Assembly (NCBI RefSeq): GCF_014204325.1
Contig: NZ_JACHKT010000009.1
Location: 109,037-173,036 of the forward strand
Length of the DNA stretch: 64,000 nucleotides
Direction of reading: 5' to 3'
Source: Arcicella rosea
GTDB taxonomy: Bacteria > Bacteroidota > Bacteroidia > Cytophagales > Spirosomataceae
Made by a program: the position numbers and the translations under genes. Shown piece by piece: positions 37,353 through 45,353 of the stretch. The notes under the pieces are model-generated. The model did no database searches and had not been told where the DNA came from. It saw only the letters and a list, made by a program, of their open reading frames with translations. How positions within the stretch are numbered: the first letter of the stretch is position 1; each line of letters opens with the position of its first letter.

Positions 37353-37629
37353 GAGCATAAAAACAATGCTCATGAGTATTGAATTGATTCATTCGAGTAT
37401 TAAAACAATGCTCGTGAGTATCGAATTGATTCATTCGAGTATTAAAACGATACTCACGAGTACCAAATTGATTCATTCGAGTATTAAAACGATACTCGTG
37501 AGTATCGAATTGATTCATTCGAGTATAAAAACGATGCTCGTGAGTATCGAATTGATTCATTCGAGTATAAAAACGATGCTCGTGAGTATCGAATTGATTC
37601 ATTCGAGCATAAAAACGATGCTCATGAGT
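37353..37629. repeat. Tandem array of a 42-bp repeat, about 6.6 copies
   Basis: Units run ATCGAATTGATTCATTCGAG, then TATTAAAACGATGCTCGTGAGT, with differences mainly at paired positions such as AATGCTC versus GATACTC. Each junction forms a hairpin between CGAGTAT or CGAGCAT and ATGCTCG, and the core ACTCGTGAGT is palindromic. The period of 42 bases is a multiple of three, which leaves open frames on both strands (126 and 98 codons) that are unlikely to be genes. A single related unit occurs at 47175-47199. The gap without genes is 37215-37686. Confidence 0.9.
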
Positions 37630-37686
37630 TTAATAAATAGTCTCTCTCCGAAAAGCCTCTTTTTACGCTAAATTTTGAACGCATAT

Positions 37687-38664
37687 TTAATCCGTCGCAA
37701 TTTTATTGTATTTGTTTTTATACTCAACAGGGCTAAGTCCTGTTATTTTTTTGAAAGTAGTTCTAAAGGCCTTGGTGTCGGTATAACCAACATCAAACAT
37801 TACTTCATTAATGTTTTTTCGGCTACTTTCAATACTTCGTTTCGCCGCTTCAATTTTTACTCTTTGAATATATTCTAATACCGAATTATTAGTTGCTAAT
37901 TTGAATCTACGTTCAAAGCTTCTTCTGCCCAAAGCTACTTTTTCGGCAAGGTCTTCTACCGTGAACTTTTCTTCAATATTACTTTCTATATATGTCTGGA
38001 TTTTTCGGATGGCATCATCTTTATGTTCTTTTTGTCCTTTGAACATCGCAAAAGACGATTGACTGGTGCGGTCAATATCAATGGCAAAATACTTTGAAGT
38101 AAGAATTGCTGTTTCACGGTCAACATATTTTTCGATAAGATACAACAATAAATTCCAACAAGAATTGGCTCCACCACTTGAATAAATACCATCTTCATCG
38201 GTTACAATTTTCCCATCTTGTAAAATCACCTCTGGAAACATTGTTCTAAATTCATCATTAAATCCCCAATGCGTCGAACATTTTTTGCCATTCACCAAAC
38301 CCGTCGAAGCCAATAAGAATGCCCCAACACAAAGCGAAGCTACTTCCGAACCTTTTTGATGTTGGGTGATAATCCAATCAATAGAGTTTTTATTAGCCCA
38401 AATACCTTCTTGCATATTCCCCGCCATTGGTGGAATAATGATTAAATCTGTGTCATCAACCTCATTGATAAGTAAGTCGGGAGTAACCATAAAAGGCCCA
38501 TCAATGATTTGCATTTGCTTTTGTTGCCCGACCAATTTAATATCGAACAATTTTTCTCTACCAGAACTGATAAGGAACTGATTCACAGTTTCAAACATAA
38601 AACGTGATATAGCAACCACATGGATAGTTGAATGCTCAGGAATTAGAATTGCCACTTTTTTCAT
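37687..38664 (-). CDS. GlxA/FtrA-type AraC family transcriptional regulator
   Basis: A 325-residue regulator. The N-terminal DJ-1/PfpI-like domain (residues 1-about 190) includes LIIIPPMAGNMQEGIW and VASLCVGAFLLASTGLVNGK with a CSTHWGFND continuation, typical of amidase-like sensor domains without proven catalysis. The C-terminal AraC domain (about 225-320) has the double helix-turn-helix with VEDLAEKVALGRRSFERRF and the signature KAFRTTFKKITGLSPVEYKN. It is divergent from the seven-gene block at 38786-41995, with 121 bases between, and is the likely regulator of that block. Confidence 0.92.
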   Translation of the reverse strand: MKKVAILIPEHSTIHVVAISRFMFETVNQFLISSGREKLFDIKLVGQQKQMQIIDGPFMVTPDLLINEVDDTDLIIIPPMAGNMQEGIWANKNSIDWIITQHQKGSEVASLCVGAFLLASTGLVNGKKCSTHWGFNDEFRTMFPEVILQDGKIVTDEDGIYSSGGANSCWNLLLYLIEKYVDRETAILTSKYFAIDIDRTSQSSFAMFKGQKEHKDDAIRKIQTYIESNIEEKFTVEDLAEKVALGRRSFERRFKLATNNSVLEYIQRVKIEAAKRSIESSRKNINEVMFDVGYTDTKAFRTTFKKITGLSPVEYKNKYNKIATD

Positions 38665-38668
38665 AGTA

Positions 38669-38676
38669 CAAATATA
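38669..38676 (-). promoter_or_regulatory. Candidate -7 box of the AraC-type gene
   Basis: TATATTTG on the minus strand (reverse complement at 38669-38676) matches TAnnTTTG. It ends only 5 bases from the ATG, so the transcript would have almost no leader. No good -33 TTG was found at the right spacing. Confidence 0.3.
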
Positions 38677-38785
38677 GAAAAATACTTTGTCGTAAATTAC
38701 CCTTGATTTGTCGTTTTTACATCTTTAATTTAGAAAAAGCTTTTGCACATTTGTATCATCAATAAATCAAAAAAAACCTAACATT

Positions 38786-39211
38786 ATGGAAAGTGTAAAG
38801 AATACAAAGATTACTGTAGAAGTTTTGATAAATGCCCAGCTCGAAAAAGTATGGGAGCAATTTAATAGCCCAGCGCATATTATTCATTGGTGTTTTGCTT
38901 CAGACGATTGGCATGCACCTGCGGCTGAAAATGATTTCAGAGAGGGCGGAAAGAGTAAAACCGTCATGGCTGCTAAAGATGGAAGTTTTTCTTTTGATTT
39001 TGAATGGATTTATACCAAGATAGAAGACTTGGCAATTGTAGAATATATTTTGGAAGATGGCAGAGAAGTAAGCGTACAATTTGAACAAACAGCCGATGGC
39101 ATAAAAGTAACAGAAACTTTTGACCCAGAACAAGAAAATACGCTTGAATTACAAAGAGCAGGTTGGCAAGCAATTCTTGAAAATTTCAAAAAGTACGTAG
39201 AGCAAAACTAA
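38786..39211 (+). CDS. SRPBCC/AHSA1 domain protein
   Basis: A 141-residue START-like protein of the AHSA1 group: ITVEVLINAQLEKVWEQFNS at the N-terminus, HIIHWCFASDDWHAP, FEWIYTKIEDLAIVEYIL and a final LQRAGWQAILENFKKYVEQ. These small proteins have a hydrophobic cavity and are often linked to stress genes, but no ligand can be assigned. First gene of the accessory block, followed after 15 bases by a VOC protein. Confidence 0.9.
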   Translation: MESVKNTKITVEVLINAQLEKVWEQFNSPAHIIHWCFASDDWHAPAAENDFREGGKSKTVMAAKDGSFSFDFEWIYTKIEDLAIVEYILEDGREVSVQFEQTADGIKVTETFDPEQENTLELQRAGWQAILENFKKYVEQN

Positions 39212-39226
39212 TCCAATTTAATTATC

Positions 39227-40066
39227 ATGTACACAAACGCTATTACTTCATGCTTATGGTTTGACGGGCAAGCCAAAGAAGCTGCAACATTTTATAGTAC
39301 TGTTTTTAAAAGTAGCAAAATCACATCCGAAAACCCGATGGTAGTTACTTTTGAATTGAATGGAACAAAATTCATGGGGCTAAATGGTGGGCCTATGTTC
39401 AAAATTAACCCATCCATTTCATTTTTTGTTACTTGTGGAACACTCGAAGAAGTGAATAAAATATGGGATAAATTGATTGATGGAGGAAAAGCATTAATGG
39501 CAATTGATACTTATCCTTGGAGTGAAAGATATGGCTGGTTACAAGATAAGTTTGGCGTAACATGGCAAATCAGTATCGCCAACGATGGTGAAATTGAGCA
39601 GAAAATCAAACCATCGATGTTATTCACCAGTAATCAATTTGGAAAAGCGGAAGCTGCAATTAGTTTTTATACAAGTATTTTTGGTGATTCAACAACGGAT
39701 TTATTGGTACTTTATCCAGATGGTGGCGATCATGCTGGAAAAGTTATGTATTCAGAATTTCAGTTGAGTCAACATCCCTTAATTGCGATGGATGGACCTG
39801 GAGTACATGAATATACTTTCAATGAAGGAGTTTCTTTGATGATTAGTTGTGAAACACAAGCGGAAATAGACCATTATTGGTACAAACTCACAGAAGGTGG
39901 TGCCGAGAGCATGTGCGGTTGGTTGAAAGATAAATTTGGGGTATCATGGCAAGTTGTTCCTTCAATCATTGGTAAACTCATGAGCGACCCTGAAAAAGGA
40001 GGAAGAGCGATGCAAGCAGTCATGAAAATGAGAAAGCTAGATATCGCAACATTGTTGAACGCATAA
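39227..40066 (+). CDS. VOC superfamily protein with two PhnB-like domains
   Basis: A 279-residue protein with two tandem 3-dmu-9_3-mt (PhnB-like) halves: SCLWFDGQAKEAATFYSTVF with DKFGVTWQIS in the first and FGKAEAAISFYTSIFGDSTT with CGWLKDKFGVSWQVVPS in the second. The C-terminal LMSDPEKGGRAMQAVMKMRK is typical. Most of the metal-ligand positions of glyoxalases are not obvious, so it may bind rather than convert a ligand. Co-directional with its neighbours. Confidence 0.9.
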   Translation: MYTNAITSCLWFDGQAKEAATFYSTVFKSSKITSENPMVVTFELNGTKFMGLNGGPMFKINPSISFFVTCGTLEEVNKIWDKLIDGGKALMAIDTYPWSERYGWLQDKFGVTWQISIANDGEIEQKIKPSMLFTSNQFGKAEAAISFYTSIFGDSTTDLLVLYPDGGDHAGKVMYSEFQLSQHPLIAMDGPGVHEYTFNEGVSLMISCETQAEIDHYWYKLTEGGAESMCGWLKDKFGVSWQVVPSIIGKLMSDPEKGGRAMQAVMKMRKLDIATLLNA

Positions 40067-40137
40067 CTTAAAGTATATCAATGTTTTAAATCATAGCGTA
40101 TAGTATCGCTATAATTCCCAACTCTTTCTTATCTTAG

Positions 40138-40578
40138 ATGTCAACTATCAGTGCATATTTGAATTTTAACGGAAATTGTCGTGAAGCGATGCACTTTTAT
40201 CAGCTATGTTTAGGAGGAAAACTTTTGATACAAACCCTCGCCGAACATCCTGATGCCGATAAAATGCCCAAGCAAATGAAAGCTTGCGTACTTCATGCTA
40301 GTTTAAGTAGAAAAGGGTTACTCATCATGGGAACCGATATGCTTGGCGATGAAGGTTTGATAAAAGGCAACACCATTTCATTATTATTACATTGCGAAAG
40401 TGAAACAGAGATTGCGGATTGTTACCAGAAACTATCAAAAGGAGGGAAGCAAACACATCCAATTACGCTAAGTTTTTGGGGAGCTTTATTTGGCGATTTA
40501 ACCGATAAGTTTGGCAATCAATGGCTTTTACATTACCCGAAAAATAAACTTAAAACTAATAAATATGAAAACGACTAA
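40138..40578 (+). CDS. VOC family protein, single PhnB-like domain
   Basis: A 146-residue relative of the preceding protein: ISAYLNFNGNCREAMHFYQL, GDEGLIKGNTISLLLHCESE, and FWGALFGDLTDKFGNQWLLH. It is closest to the short PhnB-like proteins found with AHSA1 and DUF1801 genes in soil and aquatic Bacteroidota. Its end overlaps the next gene's start by 14 bases, indicating translational coupling. Confidence 0.9.
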   Translation: MSTISAYLNFNGNCREAMHFYQLCLGGKLLIQTLAEHPDADKMPKQMKACVLHASLSRKGLLIMGTDMLGDEGLIKGNTISLLLHCESETEIADCYQKLSKGGKQTHPITLSFWGALFGDLTDKFGNQWLLHYPKNKLKTNKYEND

Positions 40579-40936
40579 AATTACTTTCTGGATTAGTACT
40601 TCATTAATTTTCTTATTCATGGGTGTAATGCCAGCGTTAACTGGACACACTGAGATGGCAAAAGAAGGTACAAGACATTTGGGTTATCCTCAATATTTCG
40701 GAATGGCTTTGAACATCTTTAAAATAATCGGTTCACTAGCTTTGATTATTCCTCAGGTTCCCAAAGTGCTTAAAGAATGGGCTTATGCAGGTTTTGTATT
40801 TGATATAATTTTTGCAACCATTAGTTTATGGGCAGTTGATGGATTTAACGCTATGCTTTTAGTTCCTGTATTAGTGATGGCTGTTTTATTGGTGTCGTAT
40901 TTTAGCTTTCATAAATTGCAAAGCTCAAAATCTTAA
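40565..40936 (+). CDS. DoxX-like integral membrane protein
   Basis: From the ATG at 40565 the protein has 123 residues and four hydrophobic helices: ITFWISTSLIFLFMGVMPAL, IFKIIGSLALIIPQVPKVL, EWAYAGFVFDIIFATISLWA and LLVPVLVMAVLLVSYFSFHK. The layout and KIIGSLAL-type core match the DoxX_2 group. Function of this group is unclear. It overlaps the VOC gene by 14 bases. A longer start inside the VOC frame (40511) adds non-conserved residues. Confidence 0.85.
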   Translation: MKTTKITFWISTSLIFLFMGVMPALTGHTEMAKEGTRHLGYPQYFGMALNIFKIIGSLALIIPQVPKVLKEWAYAGFVFDIIFATISLWAVDGFNAMLLVPVLVMAVLLVSYFSFHKLQSSKS

Positions 40937-40952
40937 TTATTAATACTTAGCA

Positions 40953-41315
40953 ATGAAAGTTGTAAGCAATATCGATGAATACATCGCAGATTTTCCTGAA
41001 GAAACGCAAGTGCTTTTAAGGCAAATGCGTGAGACGATAAGTAACGCTGTTCCAGAAGCTACCGAGAAAATAAGTTATGCAATGCCCACTTTTTATTTAA
41101 AAGGAAACTTGGTGCATTTTGCAGCGTATAAAAATCATATCGGCTTTTATCCAGCTCCATCAGGACTTACCGCTTTTCCTGAAGAAATGGTTCATTATAA
41201 ATTTTCAAAAGGAGCGGTACAATTTCCATTGGATAAACCTTTACCGCTTGATTTTATTAAAAGAGTTGTAGCTTTCCGAGTAGAAGAAAATCTTAACAAA
41301 GCAACAAAGCAATGA
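40953..41315 (+). CDS. DUF1801 (YdhG-like) protein
   Basis: A 120-residue DUF1801 protein, a small domain also called YdhG/iron chaperone-like. Signatures: NIDEYIADFPEETQVLLRQM, PEATEKISYAMPTFYLKGN, FAAYKNHIGFYPAPSGLTAF and KGAVQFPLDKPLPLDFI. The frataxin-like function is proposed for some members only. First of two DUF1801 genes in the block. Confidence 0.9.
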   Translation: MKVVSNIDEYIADFPEETQVLLRQMRETISNAVPEATEKISYAMPTFYLKGNLVHFAAYKNHIGFYPAPSGLTAFPEEMVHYKFSKGAVQFPLDKPLPLDFIKRVVAFRVEENLNKATKQ

Positions 41316-41341
41316 ATTCATAGATAGAATTTTAAGCAAGT

Positions 41342-41758
41342 ATGGCAAAGAAACCTAAACTATCAGATGAAGAGCAAGTATTAGCATATTTTGAGGTGTT
41401 GAATCATCCTTTGAAAAATGTTGTTCAGGCATTGAGAAAAGTTGTGCTTTCTACCGATGAAGAAATTGCAGAACAAATAAAATGGAATTCACCCAGCTTC
41501 TATTATGCAGGAGAGATGAAACCCTTTGACCCTAAAGAATACAAAAGGGATATTGTTGTGTTTAATCTTCATAAAAATGATTGTGTATTATTGGTTTTCC
41601 CGACAGGAGCGACAATCAATGATACATCAGGATTTTTGGAAGGAAAATTTACAGATGCCAGAAAGATTGCTAAATTTATGACTTTAGAAGAAGTAAATAG
41701 CAAAGAAGTAGCCTTGAAGAAGGTGATAAAAACGTGGTTAAACCAAATAGATAAATAA
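41342..41758 (+). CDS. DUF1801 family protein, second copy
   Basis: A 138-residue DUF1801 protein distantly related to its neighbour: VLAYFEVLNHPLKNVVQALR, IAEQIKWNSPSFYYAGEM, DIVVFNLHKNDCVLLVFPTG and TLEEVNSKEVALKKVIKTWL. The EQIKWNSPSF core aligns with EKISYAMPTF in the first copy. It likely arose by an old duplication. Follows after 26 bases, same transcript. Confidence 0.88.
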   Translation: MAKKPKLSDEEQVLAYFEVLNHPLKNVVQALRKVVLSTDEEIAEQIKWNSPSFYYAGEMKPFDPKEYKRDIVVFNLHKNDCVLLVFPTGATINDTSGFLEGKFTDARKIAKFMTLEEVNSKEVALKKVIKTWLNQIDK

Positions 41759-41773
41759 AATTGATAGGCTAGG

Positions 41774-41995
41774 ATGGCAGAAATGGTAATAGAAATATTC
41801 AAAACGAATGTGAGTAACGAGCAAACATCGGAAGAAGTATTAAATTTACTCAAGGGCTTTTATCCTCATCTTAAAATAACTTTTGACCTTGACGATTGCG
41901 ACAATATTTTAAGAATTCAAGGTCACAACTTTCATTCAAACCATATTGTTGAAGTATTAAGTCAGATGGGAATTTGTTGTGAATTGATAGAATGA
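41774..41995 (+). CDS. Small ferredoxin-fold-like protein
   Basis: A 73-residue protein with the pattern VIEIFKTNVSNEQTSEEVLN, PHLKITFDLDDCDNILRIQG and IVEVLSQMGICCELIE. This alternation of strands and helices resembles the heavy-metal-associated ferredoxin-like fold but without the CxxC motif. Similar small proteins are common in Bacteroidota; function is unknown. Last gene of the block; the MITE-like copy begins 3 bases after its stop. Confidence 0.7.
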   Translation: MAEMVIEIFKTNVSNEQTSEEVLNLLKGFYPHLKITFDLDDCDNILRIQGHNFHSNHIVEVLSQMGICCELIE

Positions 41996-41997
41996 AA

Positions 41998-42252
41998 AAC
42001 ATGAGTCATCCCGAATTTTAAAATCACAAAAAAGCGGTCGAAAAACTAATTTCGACCGCTTTTTTGTGATTGATGAACAACGAATTCCTACTGTTTGAGC
42101 GAAGCGAGGCGGTTCGCCGCTGCGATTAGGAATTCTTGATTTTTTTGTTACTTTTTGCATAAAGGCAAAAAGTAAGGACGAGAACCAATCCAAAAACATT
42201 GAAATCTTTTAAAATTCATTTTTTCAAGAGAAAATTCGGGATGACTCATGTT
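41998..42252. mobile_element. MITE-like element, copy 2
   Basis: A 255-bp element with perfect 22-base terminal inverted repeats at 41998-42019 and 42231-42252, core ATGAGTCATCCCGAATTTT, identical to those of copy 1. The inner AGCGGTCGAAAAACTAATTT hairpin and the GAATTCCTACTGTTTGAGCG segment are also shared. The right half differs: GTTACTTTTTGCATAAAGGC replaces the corresponding part of copy 1, and an extra GGCGGTTCGCCGC hairpin is present. It has landed directly behind a stop codon without damaging the gene. No transposase inside. Confidence 0.75.
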
Positions 42253-42326
42253 CTGAATATCGAAAACTAATTTTCAAGAGAAATTTAGGAATACAACTTT
42301 ACTCATAAACCCTAAATTCATTTACT

Positions 42327-42806
42327 TTATTTCTTTCCCCTAGTAAAAATTGCAACAATAGCAGTCGTTACAATTCCCATCAATAAAGCTCCAATTAAAC
42401 CTTCTTTGATGTAATTTTCTAAACTAAAATATTGCTCTGCTTCTGCTTGTTTCAACAATCCAGCACTTACTGAATAGTTTATTACATTTGGAAAAAAATC
42501 AGGCGTGATAATTTCTGTGGTAATAATTTGCGTTAATGGACTCAAAAACGCTATGATTACGCTGATAATTGTACCCGAAATAAAACCTTGCAGATAAGTC
42601 ATTGAGCCATGATAAAACTTATTCTTTTTTTCTAACAAAGCAAAAACATAGACCGTGATAGCAGGAATGGCAATGAAATTTGTGTAAGTAGCGTGTTTGT
42701 CGATATGAGTACTATGCAAGCCAGAAAGCTTTTCAAGTAACATCCAAAACAGTGACATGGCAACGAAAATTAATGCCCATTTGATTTCGTGGGATAGCTT
42801 TTTCAT
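42327..42806 (-). CDS. DUF4199 family membrane protein
   Basis: A 159-residue integral membrane protein with four hydrophobic helices: EIKWALIFVAMSLFWMLLEK, NFIAIPAITVYVFALLEKK, GFISGTIISVIIAFLSPLTQ and IGALLMGIVTTAIVAIFTRG. The combination fits DUF4199, a Bacteroidota family of unknown function. It is co-directional with the Nudix gene 58 bases upstream of it. Confidence 0.8.
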   Translation of the reverse strand: MKKLSHEIKWALIFVAMSLFWMLLEKLSGLHSTHIDKHATYTNFIAIPAITVYVFALLEKKNKFYHGSMTYLQGFISGTIISVIIAFLSPLTQIITTEIITPDFFPNVINYSVSAGLLKQAEAEQYFSLENYIKEGLIGALLMGIVTTAIVAIFTRGKK

Positions 42807-42864
42807 GAATTTATAGTTTACAGTTATTAAAATTCATCAAATAAAATCACCTCTTCTTCAACCA

Positions 42865-43344
42865 CTAAATCATTCCCTTTGTATTCAAAAGCTCCTCTAA
42901 AGTATTACAAAAACCAAAAGCTCTGTGTACTTCTCTAGCTGGTTTAGCTTTAATTTCCTCAAAGCTCATCCATTTCACTTCTTGAATAATCTGTTCCTCC
43001 AATTCTGGGTCAAAGCCTTTTTTTACTTTGCCTTTTTCAAGATTTACGCTGAAAAACAATTCTATCGCATGAAGCGGAGGTTCGTTAAACTCGCTTACAA
43101 ACATGAAATGTTTGATAGAAATTTCCGTAAATGTTTCTTCTAAAAACTCACGTTTGATGGCTTCTACTGAACTTTCGCCAAACTGTAAACCTCCGCCAGG
43201 CGGACACCAAAAGTCTGCATTTTCAACGACTCCTTTGTGTTTTATCATTAAAATTTTATCATCCTGAACACAAATACCGCATACTCTTACTCGTAATTGT
43301 TCACCGTATTGAGCCATCACTTGCTCATGAACTCTGTCTATCAT
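42865..43344 (-). CDS. Nudix hydrolase
   Basis: A 159-residue Nudix-fold protein. The Nudix box reads GGLQFGESSVEAIKREFLEE followed by TFTEI (about residues 51-75): the catalytic REFLEE core is intact, but the usual Gly near its end is Phe. RVRVCGICVQDDKILMIKHK precedes it. Substrate is probably a nucleoside diphosphate derivative. Same strand as the gene pair 43368-45255, 23 bases from it. Confidence 0.88.
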   Translation of the reverse strand: MIDRVHEQVMAQYGEQLRVRVCGICVQDDKILMIKHKGVVENADFWCPPGGGLQFGESSVEAIKREFLEETFTEISIKHFMFVSEFNEPPLHAIELFFSVNLEKGKVKKGFDPELEEQIIQEVKWMSFEEIKAKPAREVHRAFGFCNTLEELLNTKGMI

Positions 43345-43367
43345 TTTATACTTAGGTTTTGAAATAG

Positions 43368-44279
43368 CTAATCTTTAGCCATTTCTTTATCATGAAGAAT
43401 CTTAATGTATTTGATACTTCCAGCATTAAATATCTGAATAAAACTTTGTTCTTTCAAACCTTCGGAATGATTAATGTTAAAACGTTCGAAGGTTTGTTTA
43501 TTGATCATAAAATGTTGCGGAGAAGTATTTTCAATTTTCTGAAATCCCAAGGTTTCATAACTTCTTCCGTCCGACCAATCTCTGTCTGCATACGACATCA
43601 CATCGTCAGGCTGATGTTCATTCGTAAAAGCCTTTAAAAGCTTGTCCATTCCACCAACAACATGATGATTTTTTAGCGTTGCAAAACGCAATAATTCATA
43701 AGAACGAGTACCAGCACGTTCACCATATTTCATCGCTCGTCCTGCACTAAAAGTAGCCACTGCAATTAATAAAGGCTGATTTTTCTCTTGAATCAATGCC
43801 GAATCTATGAATTTTTCAAGGTACTGAGCTTTCAAAAATAAGCCATATTTGAATTTAGATTTCACCGAAGCCTGTAAATGATTTTCATTTAAAAATATTA
43901 CTGCCGTTGGATTATCAATTCTTTCTACAAAGCAATGTCGGGCGTTTAGTCGTTTTGAATATCCGCACATAGCCAAAATTCTGGCATTTACTAAAGCTGA
44001 ATTTTGGGCATAAACATCTTCCCAAAGATGAATAATTCTTTGATGTTGAGTCTGAATTTTTTCAGAAAAATCTTTAAAAAAATCGGGAGGAATAGTTGTG
44101 TTTTTGAAATTTTCAAGTGAAATAAAATGTAGAAAAAGTAGTTGTTGGGGTAAATAAATAACCTCAAAGGGAGAATCAAAAGTCTTTTTTTCAAAACTAA
44201 TTTGATGCTTTTCTAATAAAGTATAAATTTTTGATTGCCACACAAGCGTATTATTTTGAAGTAAGATATACTTTATCAA
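43368..44279 (-). CDS. Uncharacterised protein overlapping pabB
   Basis: A 303-residue protein without a confident family. The C-terminal part has TFSAGRAMKYGERAGTRSYE, VGGMDKLLKAF and MSYADRDWSDGRSYETLGFQ, a pattern seen in GNAT-like or phage-associated proteins where the SYAD-RW-S-G motif precedes an LGF. No aminotransferase class IV motif is present, so it is not PabC although it follows pabB. The start drawn is a TTG at 44279, overlapping pabB by 29 bases; a GTG at 44243 would give a protein 12 residues shorter and a 7-base gap. Function unknown. Confidence 0.65.
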   Translation of the reverse strand: MIKYILLQNNTLVWQSKIYTLLEKHQISFEKKTFDSPFEVIYLPQQLLFLHFISLENFKNTTIPPDFFKDFSEKIQTQHQRIIHLWEDVYAQNSALVNARILAMCGYSKRLNARHCFVERIDNPTAVIFLNENHLQASVKSKFKYGLFLKAQYLEKFIDSALIQEKNQPLLIAVATFSAGRAMKYGERAGTRSYELLRFATLKNHHVVGGMDKLLKAFTNEHQPDDVMSYADRDWSDGRSYETLGFQKIENTSPQHFMINKQTFERFNINHSEGLKEQSFIQIFNAGSIKYIKILHDKEMAKD

Positions 44280-45255
44280 TCATTTCTTGATACTCTAATT
44301 GTTCGTCAGAAAAAACAGTGATTCCACCGCCACTTTTGAAGATAAGTGAATTATTTTCCATTTTTTCGATAAAACGAATCATCACAGAACTGTCTAAATT
44401 TTCACCATCAAAAATGCCAAAAACTCCTGTATAATATCCTCGATTGTAGTTTTCAGCTTCTTCAATAATTGCCAAAGTTTGTGGTTTGGGTGCTCCACAA
44501 ATTGAACCTGCTGGTAATAATTTAAACAATAATGAACCGATTTGCTGATGAAAGTTTTCAGGTAACTTTCCACAAATTTCAGAACTTACTTGTAATAAAT
44601 CACCTTCCGAAGTTTGTACTTTGCTAATATACCGAAAACGCTCAACCCAAACTTTTTCTGCTACCATGCTAATATCATTTCTAATTAAATCAACAATTGT
44701 TGCGTGTTCTGCAAGTTCTTTTTTATTATTCAGAATCTCCGATTCGGCATTAGGTACGTTTGCCGAAATTGTACCTTTCATAGGATGCGAAGAAATGATT
44801 CCGTTGTTGATTTTAATAAAAATTTCAGGTGAAAATAGCACAAATTGATTGTTGAAGTACAATTGATATTGAGCCGAACTACGTTCAAAAATCTCTTTTA
44901 AACTCAAATTTACTTTGATAGGAGTGGGTTTGGTGAGATTGACCAAAAAACTATTTCCTCGAATTAAATGACGTTTTACGATGTCGAACGACTGTTGATA
45001 TTCCCGAAAATTAATCGGATATTTTTCTAAATAAAGAGGCTTTTCCAGTAATTTTTTTTCGGGGTTGAAATTACTTTTGTTCCCAACTTTATATAAAATA
45101 TCCTCTTTTTCAACTTCCTCAAGTGGCAAAACAATCGGCTTTTTCATTTCATAATCAATGATGAAAAGGAAAGGCTTGCGGTCACGACCCAACAAATTCA
45201 TTTGTTCGATAGCGATTTTAGCTTGATTAGGAAGTATTTGAGATTTGAAAGACAA
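44251..45255 (-). CDS. pabB: Aminodeoxychorismate synthase component I-like
   Basis: A 334-residue chorismate-binding enzyme of the PabB/TrpE/MenF family. Signatures: PFLFIIDYEMKKPIVLPLEE near the N-terminus, YQQSFDIVKRHLIRGNSFLV, HPMKGTISANVPNAESEILN, HATIVDLIRNDISMVAEKV, LLPAGSICGAPKPQTLAIIE and YYTGVFGIFDGENLDSSVMI. The short N-terminus, without a TrpE-type regulatory domain, fits PabB, which supplies p-aminobenzoate for folate. The only starts are a TTG at 45255 and an ATG at 45201; the TTG retains the family-like AIEQMNLLG segment. PabA and PabC are not adjacent. Confidence 0.88.
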   Translation of the reverse strand: MSFKSQILPNQAKIAIEQMNLLGRDRKPFLFIIDYEMKKPIVLPLEEVEKEDILYKVGNKSNFNPEKKLLEKPLYLEKYPINFREYQQSFDIVKRHLIRGNSFLVNLTKPTPIKVNLSLKEIFERSSAQYQLYFNNQFVLFSPEIFIKINNGIISSHPMKGTISANVPNAESEILNNKKELAEHATIVDLIRNDISMVAEKVWVERFRYISKVQTSEGDLLQVSSEICGKLPENFHQQIGSLLFKLLPAGSICGAPKPQTLAIIEEAENYNRGYYTGVFGIFDGENLDSSVMIRFIEKMENNSLIFKSGGGITVFSDEQLEYQEMIDKVYLTSK

Positions 45256-45306
45256 TGGATATTGAAGTACCTAAAACTGGTTAATTGATTATTGTAGTGA
45301 ATGAAA

Positions 45307-45342
45307 AAGACCTAAAAAGTTTATAAAAACCTTTTAGGTCTT
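45307..45342 (-). terminator. Intrinsic terminator after the Rpn-like genes
   Basis: The stem AAGACCTAAAA pairs with TTTTAGGTCTT over a 14-base loop; on the minus strand it is followed by a short T-run. It lies 12 bases beyond the stop of the second Rpn-like gene. Confidence 0.75.
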
Positions 45343-45353
45343 GAAAATTATAG

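Noticed and set aside
37353..37629. Possible CRISPR array
   Set aside because: Units are contiguous and near-identical throughout; there are no variable spacers and no cas genes in the window.
37291..37671. Open frame of 126 codons across the 42-bp array (and 98 codons on the other strand)
   Set aside because: The protein is only the translation of a 42-base repeat whose length is a multiple of three; both strands are open for the same reason, and substitutions preserve DNA pairing rather than protein sequence.
43368..44279. PabC (aminodeoxychorismate lyase)
   Set aside because: Position after pabB suggested it, but no pyridoxal-phosphate lysine motif or class IV aminotransferase signature was found.
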